Positions 15,437-24,372 of a stretch of DNA of 34,322 nt are shown in pieces. Location of the stretch: NCBI GenBank assembly GCA_017962175.1, contig JAGCVU010000001.1, positions 1 through 34,322 of the forward strand, in the 5' to 3' direction. How positions within the stretch are numbered: the first letter of the stretch is position 1; every line of letters starts with the position of its first letter. The notes under the pieces are model-generated. The model saw only the letters and a list, made by a program, of their open reading frames with translations. It was not told the origin of the DNA and made no database searches. The DNA is from Bacteroidales bacterium (GTDB taxonomy: Bacteria > Bacteroidota > Bacteroidia > Bacteroidales > UBA3824). A program made the translations under genes and the position numbers.

Positions 15437-16972
15437 ATGGAAAACCAAGAAGTAAGAGTGAGATTTGCGCCAAGTCCCACAGGAGGACTGCATCTCGGCG
15501 GCGTGCGCACCGCGCTTTTTAATTATTTGTTTGCCCGCAAACACAACGGCAAGTTTATTCTCCGTATCGAAGACACCGACCAAACACGCTTTGTGCCCGG
15601 TGCTGAGGAATATATTGTAAAATCGTTGGAATGGATTGGTCTCGACATCGACGAGAGCGATATTAAGGGCGGCGAATATGGTCCGTACCGTCAGAGCGAC
15701 CGCAAACCGCTCTACCGTCAATACGCTATGCAGTTGATCGACAGTGGCAACGCATACTACGCATTCGACACTCCCGAAGAACTTGAAGCCATGCGCAAAA
15801 AACTCGAAGCCGAAAAAGCATCGGTGCAGAGTTATGGTCCTGCCACTCGTATGACTATGAAAAACAGCCTTACAATGACTGCCGATGAGGTGAAATCGCT
15901 CTTAGATAGCGGTGCACAATACGTGGTAAGATTCAAAATGCCCGAAAGCGAAAAACTCGTTCTTCACGACATTATCCGCGGCGAAATCAATGCCGACACT
16001 TCTATATTAGACGACAAAGTTCTGTTTAAATCAGACGGAATGCCCACATATCACCTTGCCAACATAGTTGACGACCATTTGATGAAAATCAGCCACGTGA
16101 TTCGCGGCGAAGAGTGGTTGCCAAGTCTTCCATTGCACTATTTATTATATCGTGCTTTCGGCTGGCAAGATACAATGCCGCAGTTTGCACACTTGCCGCT
16201 CATTCTCAAACCCGACGGCAAAGGAAAACTCAGCAAACGCGATGGCGACCGTCTTGGTTTCCCTGTATTCCCCATGAATTGGACCGACCCAAAAACCGGC
16301 GAATTTTCAAAGGGATACAAAGAATACGGTTTCTTGCCCGAAGCATTTATCAATATGATGGCACTTTTGGGTTGGAACCCCGGCAACACCGACCAAGAGA
16401 TTTTTACCAAAGAAGAACTCTGTCAACTATTTACACTTGAGCACGTTAACAAAGCCGGCTCAAAGTTCGACCCCGAAAAAAACAAGTGGTTCAACAAGCA
16501 ATACATAGAGCAATCGCCCGCCGCAAAACTTGCGCCCTACCTCATCGAAGACGCAAAAGCAGAGGGTATCGACATTCCTCAAGACCGTGCAGAGCAGATT
16601 TGCGAACTTGTAAAAAATCGCGCTAAATACACCCACGACCTTTGGCACGAATCGGAATATTTCTTCATTGAACCTAAGAAATACGATGAGGTAAATGTTA
16701 AGAAATTCTGGAAAGCAGAAACTCCCGAAATTCTTACCAAAGCCAGCGAAGTATTAAAAGGCATCGAAGATTTTGCATCTAAGAATGTTGAAACCATAGT
16801 TTCCGACTGGATTAATGCCAACGGATTATCATTTGGCAAAGTGCTCAACCCCATGCGTCTTGCCCTCTGCGGCGAATGCAAAGGTCCGCACATCTTTGAC
16901 ATTTTAGAGCAACTTGGCAAAGAAGAGTCACTTAAAAGAATTGAGAAGGCAATTAAGGAGATAGCAATTTAG
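15437..16972 (+). CDS. gltX: Glutamyl-tRNA synthetase
   Basis: A 511-residue class Ib synthetase that charges tRNA-Glu. RFAPSPTGGLHLGGVRTALF holds the HIGH-type motif at residues 19-22 (HLGG). IEDTDQTR and HVIRGEEWLPSLPLHYLLY are family blocks. KGKLSKRDGDRLG near 262-274 is the KMSKS loop. The C-terminal helical anticodon domain ends with LGKEESLKRIEKAI. Since glnS is also present, this enzyme is expected to be discriminating, charging tRNA-Glu only. The stop overlaps the stop of the convergent membrane gene by 4 bases. Confidence 0.97.
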   Translation: MENQEVRVRFAPSPTGGLHLGGVRTALFNYLFARKHNGKFILRIEDTDQTRFVPGAEEYIVKSLEWIGLDIDESDIKGGEYGPYRQSDRKPLYRQYAMQLIDSGNAYYAFDTPEELEAMRKKLEAEKASVQSYGPATRMTMKNSLTMTADEVKSLLDSGAQYVVRFKMPESEKLVLHDIIRGEINADTSILDDKVLFKSDGMPTYHLANIVDDHLMKISHVIRGEEWLPSLPLHYLLYRAFGWQDTMPQFAHLPLILKPDGKGKLSKRDGDRLGFPVFPMNWTDPKTGEFSKGYKEYGFLPEAFINMMALLGWNPGNTDQEIFTKEELCQLFTLEHVNKAGSKFDPEKNKWFNKQYIEQSPAAKLAPYLIEDAKAEGIDIPQDRAEQICELVKNRAKYTHDLWHESEYFFIEPKKYDEVNVKKFWKAETPEILTKASEVLKGIEDFASKNVETIVSDWINANGLSFGKVLNPMRLALCGECKGPHIFDILEQLGKEESLKRIEKAIKEIAI

Positions 16973-17712
16973 CCCTTATACTTCCGTTCAGGCACAAAAA
17001 ACAGCGCCACGCCAATCATTATCAGCAGTATGAACATAATAGTTCCGCCGGTGATGGTGGCACGGCGCTGTTTTGCTGTTTGATATGATGTAATACGCGA
17101 CACTTTGTAGTTGCTGCCGGCATAGTATCCGTTTTTCACTTTGTCGTAAACAAGAGCCACTTGACTACCGTAGCGCATATACTCACGGCGCAAAAGCACT
17201 GTGGGCGTGCCTTTTACAGCGCGTCCTCCAAGCGAATAAGTTTTACCGGAATATGTAGCCGACACTCTATTGCCGTCAGACACTAAACGAACACTCTCAG
17301 GGTTTTCGTCAACCTCCGAATCACATTCTACACATTCAGCAGGAATGGCAGCTGCCACAGAATCACCCTCTGACACTGCATGCAGAAACTTAGCTCCGCC
17401 GTGCCAATCTAAAAGCACATTTTCGCTACCGTCAGACCATCTGAGCAGCAAAGTTACAGCACCTTTAACCACACGTTCGTGGTTGTCTGGCATATATAGT
17501 TCGTCGGCAGAATAGATATCGGCAAGTACGCAAGCCTTTCCGTGACGCTCAAGAGCCTTTGATAGGCCATCTGTCGAAGTTAGCAATACGCCGTCAAGTC
17601 TCTGATTTGATCTCGAGAAACCGTAACAAATCAATCCGATAAATCCCATCAGCGTTACCATAGTGCCGAGCAGGCAGCACAATACCGAAGAACGCCTGTT
17701 AACGTAAAACAT
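16969..17712 (-). CDS. DUF3592-like membrane protein
   Basis: A 247-residue protein with two membrane helices, one near the N-terminus (SSVLCCLLGTMVTLMGFIGL, about residues 8-30) and one at the C-terminus (TIMFILLIMIGVALFFVP, about 222-240). Between them lies a roughly 190-residue beta-rich domain with VALVYDKVKNGYYAGSNYKV just before the second helix. This topology resembles DUF3592 proteins, whose function is unknown. The ATG shares one base with the stop of the upstream gene, so the pair forms an operon. Family assignment is tentative. Confidence 0.6.
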   Translation of the reverse strand: MFYVNRRSSVLCCLLGTMVTLMGFIGLICYGFSRSNQRLDGVLLTSTDGLSKALERHGKACVLADIYSADELYMPDNHERVVKGAVTLLLRWSDGSENVLLDWHGGAKFLHAVSEGDSVAAAIPAECVECDSEVDENPESVRLVSDGNRVSATYSGKTYSLGGRAVKGTPTVLLRREYMRYGSQVALVYDKVKNGYYAGSNYKVSRITSYQTAKQRRATITGGTIMFILLIMIGVALFFVPERKYKG

Positions 17713-18428
17713 TACGAGGCGGCTAACATTTGACCCGTAGCACGCTCGCGGGGACGGTAAACATACGACACGCCGTAGTACGAAGCCTGCTCACGTTTGC
17801 GTGCCGGAGTTTCATCGCTGTAATAACTCTCAATTTCGTTCCAAAGTTGAGTGATAAGCGCATCGCATTCGGGACGCATCTCCGAAACCTTGGCGTTGGC
17901 TCTCAAACTGATACTTTGAAGCATTTTCTGAAAATTGAGTTTTTCAACAAATTCATCAAAATATACCTTCACCACAGCAATCTTAGGATTAAGAACGGGA
18001 GTGCCGCGTTTGGCAATACGATCGTTTTCTCCTTTGATAATGCGGTTGCCCCACTCAATAATCTCAGCCTCGGTAGCAAGGTCGGGCACACGAGCGTCTT
18101 TGGGATTGATTCCAAAAAATCTGCGTGCTTCAGGTTTGATTTCACCACGAATAATGGCAAAGTTGAAAACCTGAATAAAGTGAGATATATATAGGCGTGC
18201 CTTTTTGAGTGCGCCGGCATATTCGTTACTTTTGGTAACTTGGCGTGTGTGCGATTCTTTCTGCATCAATATCGCCTGCTCGTAGATAGGCAGAAAAGCC
18301 TGAATCTTGTTGAGCGTTGACTGGCGAAATGCAAGCATCTCGGGCGAATACTTCTTTCCAAGTTCGAGAGCACGTTTCAGCGCTCTCACCCGGGCTGCGT
18401 CTGTATTTGGTAATCTTCTGTACGGCAT
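17712..18428 (-). CDS. Conserved hypothetical protein, Bacteroidota type
   Basis: A 238-residue soluble, mostly helical protein. It begins MPYRRLPNTDAARVRALKRA and has a basic, Ala-rich N-terminus, then FRQSTLNKIQAFLPIYEQA. I recall similar unnamed proteins from Bacteroidales but know of no assigned function. No signal peptide, membrane segment or catalytic motif is visible. It is coupled by a 1-base overlap to the downstream membrane gene, and the two may act together. Confidence 0.7.
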   Translation of the reverse strand: MPYRRLPNTDAARVRALKRALELGKKYSPEMLAFRQSTLNKIQAFLPIYEQAILMQKESHTRQVTKSNEYAGALKKARLYISHFIQVFNFAIIRGEIKPEARRFFGINPKDARVPDLATEAEIIEWGNRIIKGENDRIAKRGTPVLNPKIAVVKVYFDEFVEKLNFQKMLQSISLRANAKVSEMRPECDALITQLWNEIESYYSDETPARKREQASYYGVSYVYRPRERATGQMLAAS

Positions 18429-18503
18429 GATATTAAGAGTTTTAATAGTTTACATCTTACTATTTGCAAAACCCTTGCCCAAAAATTTTTTTTTTGTGAT
18501 TTT

Positions 18504-18533
18504 TTTGCAAAAAACAAGAAAAAAGTATATTTT
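18504..18533 (+). promoter_or_regulatory. Possible promoter of the aminopeptidase gene
   Basis: TTTG (18504-18507), 18 bases, then TATATTTT (18526-18533), one base from TAnnTTTG. It lies 26 bases before the ATG at 18560. Confidence 0.4.
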
Positions 18534-18559
18534 TCCGAAAATTTAACATTGCGAATACC

Positions 18560-19933
18560 ATGTTTAGTAAAGAAACCTACGCCATTCGGCGTAAAATTTT
18601 AAAAGAAAAAATACAAAACGGACTCATTCTCTTGCCCGGAAACAAAGCCATGCCGTTCAATTACGGATCCAACACTTTTCCATTTCGACAAGACAGCACC
18701 TTTATATATTATATAGGTGTTGACCAACCCGATTTGTTTGCCATAATTGACGTTGATAGTGGCGAAGAATACCTTTTCGGCTCAAATGCCACTCCCGACG
18801 ACATCATCTGGACAGGATTAACTCCCACAGTGGAGCAACTTGCTCAAAGTTCCGGAATAACACACTCCGGCGAACCATCCAACATTGCAGACATCATAAG
18901 CCAAGCCGTTAAACAAAAACGTAAAATTCACTATATCAATCCATATCAACCACAAATATCGTTGATGTTGGCAAACCTATTGGGCATCAATGTAAACCAA
19001 TTGGCACAAAACCAATCATTGGCACTAATACACGCTGTGGCAGAGATGCGCAAGATAAAAGAACCTCAAGAAATAGCCGAAATAGACCGCACCGCACGCA
19101 CCACAGCCATTATGGAGCAGTTTATAATCGACACAGCCACCGATCCGGCATGTCGCGAATCCGAAAAATCAATTCGTGCAGGGCTCTACCGCATATTTAT
19201 GAAAGAAGGATTTTTCTACTCCTTTCCCCCTATCGTAACCACACATGGAGAGATATTTCATCAGCCCGAAGCATCCAAAGAGCGTTTGAAACCCGGCTCG
19301 ATACTCCTTGCCGACATAGGTGCCGAATCAGATAGTCACTATGCCGGCGATATGACACGCTCTATACCCGTGGGCGGAAAATTTACTCCACAGCAAAAAG
19401 ATGTTTACGATATAGTGCTCAACGCACAAAAAACAGTTTTCAACACTGCTCACCCGGGTGAAACATGGTTAAACGTACATCTCACGGCTGCCCGAGTAAT
19501 TACCGAAGGTCTTAAAAACTTAGGTCTGTTAACAGGCTCTACCGATGACATCATAAAAGAAGGCGCATACGCATTGTTTTTTCCACATGGCATAGGACAC
19601 CTTCTCGGGCTTGACGTTCACGATATGGAAAACCTCGGTGAAGACAATTTCGGATACAACCAAAACACTCCACGTAGTACTCAATTCGGACTTTGCAATC
19701 TACGTTACGCCCTCGAATTAAAAGAAAACATGACACTCACCAACGAACCCGGTATTTATTTTATACCTTATTTAATGGAAAAATGGAAAGCCGAAAAACG
19801 TTTTGCTGAATTTATCAATTACGATAAAGCATTAACATACAGCAATTTTGGAGGAATACGCATAGAAGACGACATAGTGATAACCCAATCGGGATGCAGA
19901 ATCTTGGGTATGGAGGTGAAAAAAGAATTTTAG
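18560..19933 (+). CDS. pepP: Xaa-Pro aminopeptidase (M24B, aminopeptidase P family)
   Basis: A 457-residue cytoplasmic metallopeptidase that removes an N-terminal residue before proline. The N-terminal creatinase-like domain (about 1-165) contains FPFRQDSTFIYYIGV, typical of the family. The pita-bread domain supplies the five metal ligands: Asp in LLADIGAESDSHYAGDMTR (about 249-267, both Asp ligands), His in FFPHGIGHLLGLDVHD (about 339-354), Glu in TLTNEPGIYF (about 391-400) and Glu in GGIRIEDDIVIT (about 430-441). Length is normal and all ligands appear intact. Confidence 0.93.
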   Translation: MFSKETYAIRRKILKEKIQNGLILLPGNKAMPFNYGSNTFPFRQDSTFIYYIGVDQPDLFAIIDVDSGEEYLFGSNATPDDIIWTGLTPTVEQLAQSSGITHSGEPSNIADIISQAVKQKRKIHYINPYQPQISLMLANLLGINVNQLAQNQSLALIHAVAEMRKIKEPQEIAEIDRTARTTAIMEQFIIDTATDPACRESEKSIRAGLYRIFMKEGFFYSFPPIVTTHGEIFHQPEASKERLKPGSILLADIGAESDSHYAGDMTRSIPVGGKFTPQQKDVYDIVLNAQKTVFNTAHPGETWLNVHLTAARVITEGLKNLGLLTGSTDDIIKEGAYALFFPHGIGHLLGLDVHDMENLGEDNFGYNQNTPRSTQFGLCNLRYALELKENMTLTNEPGIYFIPYLMEKWKAEKRFAEFINYDKALTYSNFGGIRIEDDIVITQSGCRILGMEVKKEF

Positions 19934-19938
19934 CAAAA

Positions 19939-19971
19939 TTTGCCGGATTTATTATTTTATTATTAAATTTG
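19939..19971 (+). promoter_or_regulatory. Promoter of the PhoR/PhoB-like pair
   Basis: TTTG (19939-19942), 21 bases, TAAATTTG (19964-19971), a full consensus match, 20 bases before the kinase ATG at 19992. Confidence 0.7.
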
Positions 19972-19991
19972 CCTATCAAAATTAAGGACAA

Positions 19992-21044
19992 ATGGACAAA
20001 AAGAGGTACATAATAGTCTCCATAATAGTTTCGGCACTTTTCACCGTTTTGGAGGGCGCTGTATTGATGATTGATAGGGGCATAAGTTCCACTGCAGCAA
20101 TGGGGCTTGCACTGCTGTTTGTATTGCAAGCTGTGATTCTATGCATTGTTTTTCAAAAAACTGTAATGCACAATATATCACGAATATACAGTGCCGACCG
20201 TACATCTACCCGCACCGAGGAGAAAGATCACGAAAAAGATCATGAAAAAGAGAAAACCGACGTATCGCTCGACACCATAATCACCGAAGTGAACGAAGAC
20301 GTGGCTAAATGGGCAAAAGACCGTACACACGAAATTGCAATTTTAAAAGCCAACGACAAATACCGCAAAGAATTTCTCGGCAACGTATCGCACGAACTCA
20401 AAACTCCGCTGTTTAACATTCAAGGATATATTAATACCCTTATAGACAACGGATTAGAAGACCAAGACATCAACATGAAATACCTCGACCGCGCCGAGAA
20501 AAACGTGGCAAGGCTCATAAAGATAGTGGAAGACCTTGGAACAATATCCAAATTTGAATCAGGCGCGTTGAAACTTATTATCGAAAATTTCGATATAAAG
20601 AAAAGTATCGAAGACGTGATAGAGTTTTACGAAATCAAAGCCAAAACCCGCAACATCACCCTCGAAATGTCGAGCGCACCCGCCGGACCGGCAATGTGCA
20701 AAGGCGACAAAGAAAAAATTTACGAAGTGCTGTCAAACCTCGTGGTAAACTCTATCAACTACGGAAAAGAGAACGGCAAAACCACGTTGGGCGTATTCGA
20801 CATAGGCAAAAAATGGCTTATAGAGATACAAGACAACGGCATTGGCATCGAAGAGTCGAAACTGCAAAGAGTATTTGAACGCTTTTATCGCGTAGACAAA
20901 AGCCGCAGTTCGCAAACAGGAGGCACAGGTCTCGGACTCTCAATTGTAAAGCACATTATTGAAGCACACGGCGAACTGATAACCGTGAGAAGCAAAATAA
21001 ACGAAGGAACCACTTTCTCTTTCACACTTATTAAATCAGAATAA
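19992..21044 (+). CDS. Sensor histidine kinase, PhoR-like, without a periplasmic domain
   Basis: A 350-residue membrane kinase. Two hydrophobic helices (about 6-27 and 36-57) are separated by only a few residues, so there is almost no periplasmic sensor. A charged linker has a short repeat (KDHEKDHEKEK, about 78-88). HisKA contains FLGNVSHELKTPLFNI with phospho-acceptor His134. The ATPase domain shows LSNLVVNSINYG (N box), IQDNGIGI, FERFYRVDKSRS and GTGLGLSIVKHI. Together these are characteristic of the PhoR group. It lies 1 base before its response regulator. The signal is unknown; membrane state or a partner protein is likely. Confidence 0.93.
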   Translation: MDKKRYIIVSIIVSALFTVLEGAVLMIDRGISSTAAMGLALLFVLQAVILCIVFQKTVMHNISRIYSADRTSTRTEEKDHEKDHEKEKTDVSLDTIITEVNEDVAKWAKDRTHEIAILKANDKYRKEFLGNVSHELKTPLFNIQGYINTLIDNGLEDQDINMKYLDRAEKNVARLIKIVEDLGTISKFESGALKLIIENFDIKKSIEDVIEFYEIKAKTRNITLEMSSAPAGPAMCKGDKEKIYEVLSNLVVNSINYGKENGKTTLGVFDIGKKWLIEIQDNGIGIEESKLQRVFERFYRVDKSRSSQTGGTGLGLSIVKHIIEAHGELITVRSKINEGTTFSFTLIKSE

Positions 21045-21045
21045 T

Positions 21046-21750
21046 ATGTCAAAAACAAACAACTACAAAATCCTCTTGGTAGACGATGAAGAAGACATCC
21101 TTGAATTCCTCTCGTACAACCTTACCAAAGCAGGCTTCAAAGTAACCACGGCAAGCAATGGCAAAGATGCCATCAAGTTGGCCAAAGAGATTATCCCTCA
21201 CCTGATAATCTTAGACGTGATGATGCCCGAAATGGACGGCATTGAGACATGCGAAGAGATGCGCAAGATTCCCGCACTCAAAAAATCGGTTATCGCGTTT
21301 CTCACAGCCCGTAGCGAAGACTACTCGCAAATTGCAGGTTTCGAAGCCGGTGCCGACGACTACATTGCTAAACCTATTAAACCAAAAGTGCTTATCAGCC
21401 GCGTAACAGCGTTGCTCAAACGTTTTGGATTTAGCGAAGACGGCGAAACAGCAGAGTCGGAATCTTCTACTATCACCCTCGGCGACCTCATCATCGACAA
21501 GGAGAAATACACCGTAACTCACAATGGCGAAGAACTTTCATTGCCTCGCAAAGAGTTCTCGTTGTTGCTGTTGCTCATTTCAAAACCCGAAAAGGTGTTT
21601 ACCCGCGACGAAATTTACAACACAATTTGGGGAGATACCATCGTGGTTGGCGACCGCACTATCGACGTGCATATCCGCAAACTCCGCGAAAAAATCGGCG
21701 AAGACTATATCCGCACCGTCAAAGGCGTTGGCTATAAGTTTGTTGAGTAA
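21046..21750 (+). CDS. OmpR/PhoB-family response regulator
   Basis: A 234-residue DNA-binding regulator. The receiver (about 8-122) has LLVDDEEDI, phospho-acceptor Asp57 (IILDVMMPEMDG) and IAKPIKPKVL. The C-terminal winged helix (about 143-233) has LPRKEFSLLLLLISKPEKVFTRDEI and RTIDVHIRKLREKIG with the ending RTVKGVGYKF. It is the cognate partner of the kinase immediately upstream. Confidence 0.95.
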   Translation: MSKTNNYKILLVDDEEDILEFLSYNLTKAGFKVTTASNGKDAIKLAKEIIPHLIILDVMMPEMDGIETCEEMRKIPALKKSVIAFLTARSEDYSQIAGFEAGADDYIAKPIKPKVLISRVTALLKRFGFSEDGETAESESSTITLGDLIIDKEKYTVTHNGEELSLPRKEFSLLLLLISKPEKVFTRDEIYNTIWGDTIVVGDRTIDVHIRKLREKIGEDYIRTVKGVGYKFVE

Positions 21751-21756
21751 TGGGGT

Positions 21757-21797
21757 GCAGGCGACCCGCCTGCCTAATTTGCGGACGAGCCGTCCGC
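21757..21797. repeat. Twin GC-rich palindromes at the ubiD 3' end
   Basis: Two perfect 7-base-pair hairpins with 3-base loops lie 7 bases apart: GCAGGCG-ACC-CGCCTGC (21757-21773) and GCGGACG-AGC-CGTCCGC (21781-21797). Both stand out in base composition. They share size and layout, suggesting one repeat family. The second lies inside the last codons of ubiD. They may end transcription from both converging genes, though neither is followed by a T run. Confidence 0.55.
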
Positions 21798-23669
21798 GTT
21801 CCAATATTTCACAGCCTCATTACTACATAAATCTTTAAACCTCTGCGATGGCGAGGGAATAATTTCGCCAAATACCTCTTTCTGCATACCGTCTACCTCC
21901 GCTACGGTTTGGGTATCCATAACCACGGCGGAGGGCCATTGGCGTGTAAAACCATCGGCTGATAAGGTTTTGGCAGTGGCATCGGCACAGAGACAGCCTC
22001 CGCATTGATTGTCAATTACATAACAATCGGTTGCGGGGTCAATGTTTCCGGCTGAATACCAGAGGGCTGCATTAATATCGTTGTGCGGCAATCCTTCATC
22101 TACAAAAAGAATTATTTTTACACCTGATGTTGCACCTACGTTTTCGGCTATTGTGCGCACGGTGTTTTTTTGTTTACACCTTATATATATAATAGCAACC
22201 GAAATTCCCTGCGAAAGTAGCGATGTATCAATGTCAGAGATTTCAGAATATTGATGCATAATGCTTTCTGTATCAATATTTTTAGGACACGGCACAGCAG
22301 TGGTATCTTTTGTGGTAACATCCAACATAAGTTTTCCGCCACACGCAAAAGTACGCGAAGAATGGTCTAACACATCCGACACCCCTCCCCTATCGATATA
22401 CACATCGCGCTGAGGTTCAAAATATTGCAAACAATCTTTAAACAATTGACTATAAGAAGTCAACGGCACATTGGTATCGGTAACAATAAGAATTTTGTTA
22501 AACATCATTTGCCCCGCTCCCCAAAGTGCATTTTTCACCTTAACGGCATTGCCGGGATATTGCTGATGTATTTTGGCAATAACAATATTGTGCTGCACAC
22601 CGCAATCGGGCATGTGCATATCTTCTAACTCGGGCACAAACGCCGCCTTGATGGGAAACTTAAAAATCTGTTCGGTAGCACGGGCTATGTAAGCATCTTC
22701 CATAGGCGGAATACCCACTATGGTAGCGGGATAAATAGCGTCTTTTCGGTGAGTTATGGCTGTAACGTGCAGTTTAGGATAATAATCGGCAAGCGAATAA
22801 AAACCTGTATGGTCGCCAAACGGACCTTCCCAAACGAGTTCCTCGGCAGGGTCGATATAACCCTCAATTACAAAATCCACATCTTCAGGCACTTCTATTT
22901 CGGGTTGAGAAACGCATTTAACAAGGTTTACACGCTTATGACGCAAGAAACCAGCAAGCAAATATTCGTCAACTCCATCGGGCAGAGGCGCAGTGGCAGA
23001 ATATGCATACACAGGGTCGCCGCCAATGGCTATGGCAACGGGCATGGGTTTGCCAAGCGATTTATATTGCTGATAATGACGCGCTCCGGTTTTGTGTCGG
23101 TGCCAATGCATAGCCGTAGTATCGTTGGAGAGAATCTGCACACGATACATACCAAGATTGCGAATACCTGTGAGCGGGTCTTTGGTGTGGACCATAGGCA
23201 GGGTTATAAAACGGCCGCCATCGTAGGGCCAAGTTTTAAGAATGGGAATATTTGTAAGGTCGGGATTATGCATCACAACCTGCTGACAATCACCTCGTCC
23301 CGAAACCACCTTTGGAAAAAATCCGGCAATCTTACCCAACTTGGGCAGAGTAGAGAGTTTTTTAGCCAAAGTATCTTTAGGGGCAGTTAGCATTTCAAAA
23401 AACTGACGGATTTCATTTTCCTTGTCGCTCAGATTGTTGCAGCGGAGAGCAGCGCAAATACGTTTGATACTACCGTAGATATTGGTAACCACAGGGAAAT
23501 CGGTGCCAGTGTTGGTAAACATAAGAGCCTTGCCGCCGTCGGGTTGCTTACACTCGCGGTCGGTAAACTCAGATATCTGAAGTACAGGGTCAATAAAGCG
23601 GTTGAAAGTTTTAAGTTCGCCTAAAGTGCTGAGTTGCTGAATAAAGTCTTTTAGATAGTTTGCTGCCAT
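21774..23669 (-). CDS. UbiD-family prenylated-FMN decarboxylase
   Basis: A 631-residue member of the UbiD/Fdc family of reversible decarboxylases that use prenylated FMN made by a UbiX protein. MHWHRHKTGARHYQQY and the acidic pair in WEGPFGDHTGFYS (Glu about 281, Asp about 286) match the family active site. PPMEDAYIARATEQIF and GVQHNIVIAKIHQQYPG are further conserved blocks. In Bacteroidota such proteins often serve menaquinone synthesis, but no other quinone gene is next to it, so the substrate is open. The C-terminal ADGSSAN tail is encoded by a palindromic element and is probably not part of the ancestral protein. The start is ATG at 23669. Confidence 0.88.
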   Translation of the reverse strand: MAANYLKDFIQQLSTLGELKTFNRFIDPVLQISEFTDRECKQPDGGKALMFTNTGTDFPVVTNIYGSIKRICAALRCNNLSDKENEIRQFFEMLTAPKDTLAKKLSTLPKLGKIAGFFPKVVSGRGDCQQVVMHNPDLTNIPILKTWPYDGGRFITLPMVHTKDPLTGIRNLGMYRVQILSNDTTAMHWHRHKTGARHYQQYKSLGKPMPVAIAIGGDPVYAYSATAPLPDGVDEYLLAGFLRHKRVNLVKCVSQPEIEVPEDVDFVIEGYIDPAEELVWEGPFGDHTGFYSLADYYPKLHVTAITHRKDAIYPATIVGIPPMEDAYIARATEQIFKFPIKAAFVPELEDMHMPDCGVQHNIVIAKIHQQYPGNAVKVKNALWGAGQMMFNKILIVTDTNVPLTSYSQLFKDCLQYFEPQRDVYIDRGGVSDVLDHSSRTFACGGKLMLDVTTKDTTAVPCPKNIDTESIMHQYSEISDIDTSLLSQGISVAIIYIRCKQKNTVRTIAENVGATSGVKIILFVDEGLPHNDINAALWYSAGNIDPATDCYVIDNQCGGCLCADATAKTLSADGFTRQWPSAVVMDTQTVAEVDGMQKEVFGEIIPSPSQRFKDLCSNEAVKYWNADGSSAN

Positions 23670-23750
23670 AAGTATAGGAACAAAAAAAACGGAATCCGCA
23701 GTCGAGCCAAGGAATCCGTCTCATAATAATCAAATAACCACTATAACCAA

Positions 23751-24140
23751 TTACAATTCTTCCTCTTCTGGTTCCATATCAATCATATTGATAGGAATAT
23801 CCACGAGGTCGCAGATCACTTCACCATATTCGAGCACGTCATCGTCTTCGTAATACCAGTTGATCTGTGTGGATGGGTCTTTTTCGTAAAGAACCTTCAA
23901 CTCTTTAGTGATGGTAATAAGCCACTTAGAACAACTTGTGTTGAAATATTCAAACTTAAAGTCAATCACAGTTCCCTCCTTGGGATCATCGATATATTTT
24001 TGAATCCATTCAACGAGGGGGAGATAAAAACTTTCTGAATCCTCTACAAGTGAGCGTCCTTTAAGCATAAGGACACCCTCAGCAGGATTGAAATCTACCT
24101 CCGGCGATTTGTCTGTTGGGGCTATCTGTATTCTGTCCAT
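23751..24140 (-). CDS. siaC: SiaC-family regulatory phosphoprotein (DUF1987)
   Basis: A 129-residue cytoplasmic protein with the DUF1987/SiaC pattern: IAPTDKSPEVDFNPAEGVLMLKGRS at the start, then VIDFKFEYFNTSCSKWL in the middle. In Pseudomonas aeruginosa, SiaC is phosphorylated on Thr68 by SiaB and dephosphorylated by the SpoIIE-type phosphatase SiaA. The threonine of FNTS is residue 68 here as well. The length matches and the acidic tail (EPEEEEL) is family-like. The start is ATG at 24140, with a near-consensus -7 element (TACCTTTA, 24171-24178). It stands alone behind ubiD with no kinase or diguanylate cyclase beside it. The four SpoIIE phosphatases of this window are natural candidates to act on it; that is inference. 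Confidence 0.85.
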   Translation of the reverse strand: MDRIQIAPTDKSPEVDFNPAEGVLMLKGRSLVEDSESFYLPLVEWIQKYIDDPKEGTVIDFKFEYFNTSCSKWLITITKELKVLYEKDPSTQINWYYEDDDVLEYGEVICDLVDIPINMIDMEPEEEEL

Positions 24141-24346
24141 ATTAAGCGAATCAGTTTAAAAATTCAGGCATAAAGGTAATAATAATTTTTTTAATAGCGT
24201 ATTTATAAAAACGAATTTTTTTAATAAAAATTATCCTATCGCTGTAAAAAAGTAAGTTTCAGAGGGTTGAAGAAATTATTTTACTTGTGATGATATGAAA
24301 CCGCTGTAAATATACCGATTTTTTTTTATTCTCAAAAAAAACTCTC

Positions 24347-24354
24347 TACCTTCG
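24347..24354 (+). promoter_or_regulatory. Possible -7 element of the YitT-family gene
   Basis: TACCTTCG differs from TAnnTTTG at one base and lies 18 bases before the ATG at 24373. Confidence 0.35.
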
Positions 24355-24372
24355 TTATCAAAATATAAAGAT

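Noticed and set aside
20225..20255. Short repeat (AAAGATCACG-like units) as a possible CRISPR or mobile element
   Set aside because: It is an in-frame charged linker repeat (KDHEKDHEKEK) in the histidine kinase, with only two to three units and no spacers.
23674..24372. Search for a SiaB kinase or SiaD cyclase beside the SiaC gene
   Set aside because: The neighbours are UbiD and a YitT-family protein. The flanking gaps are too short and contain no further coding frame.
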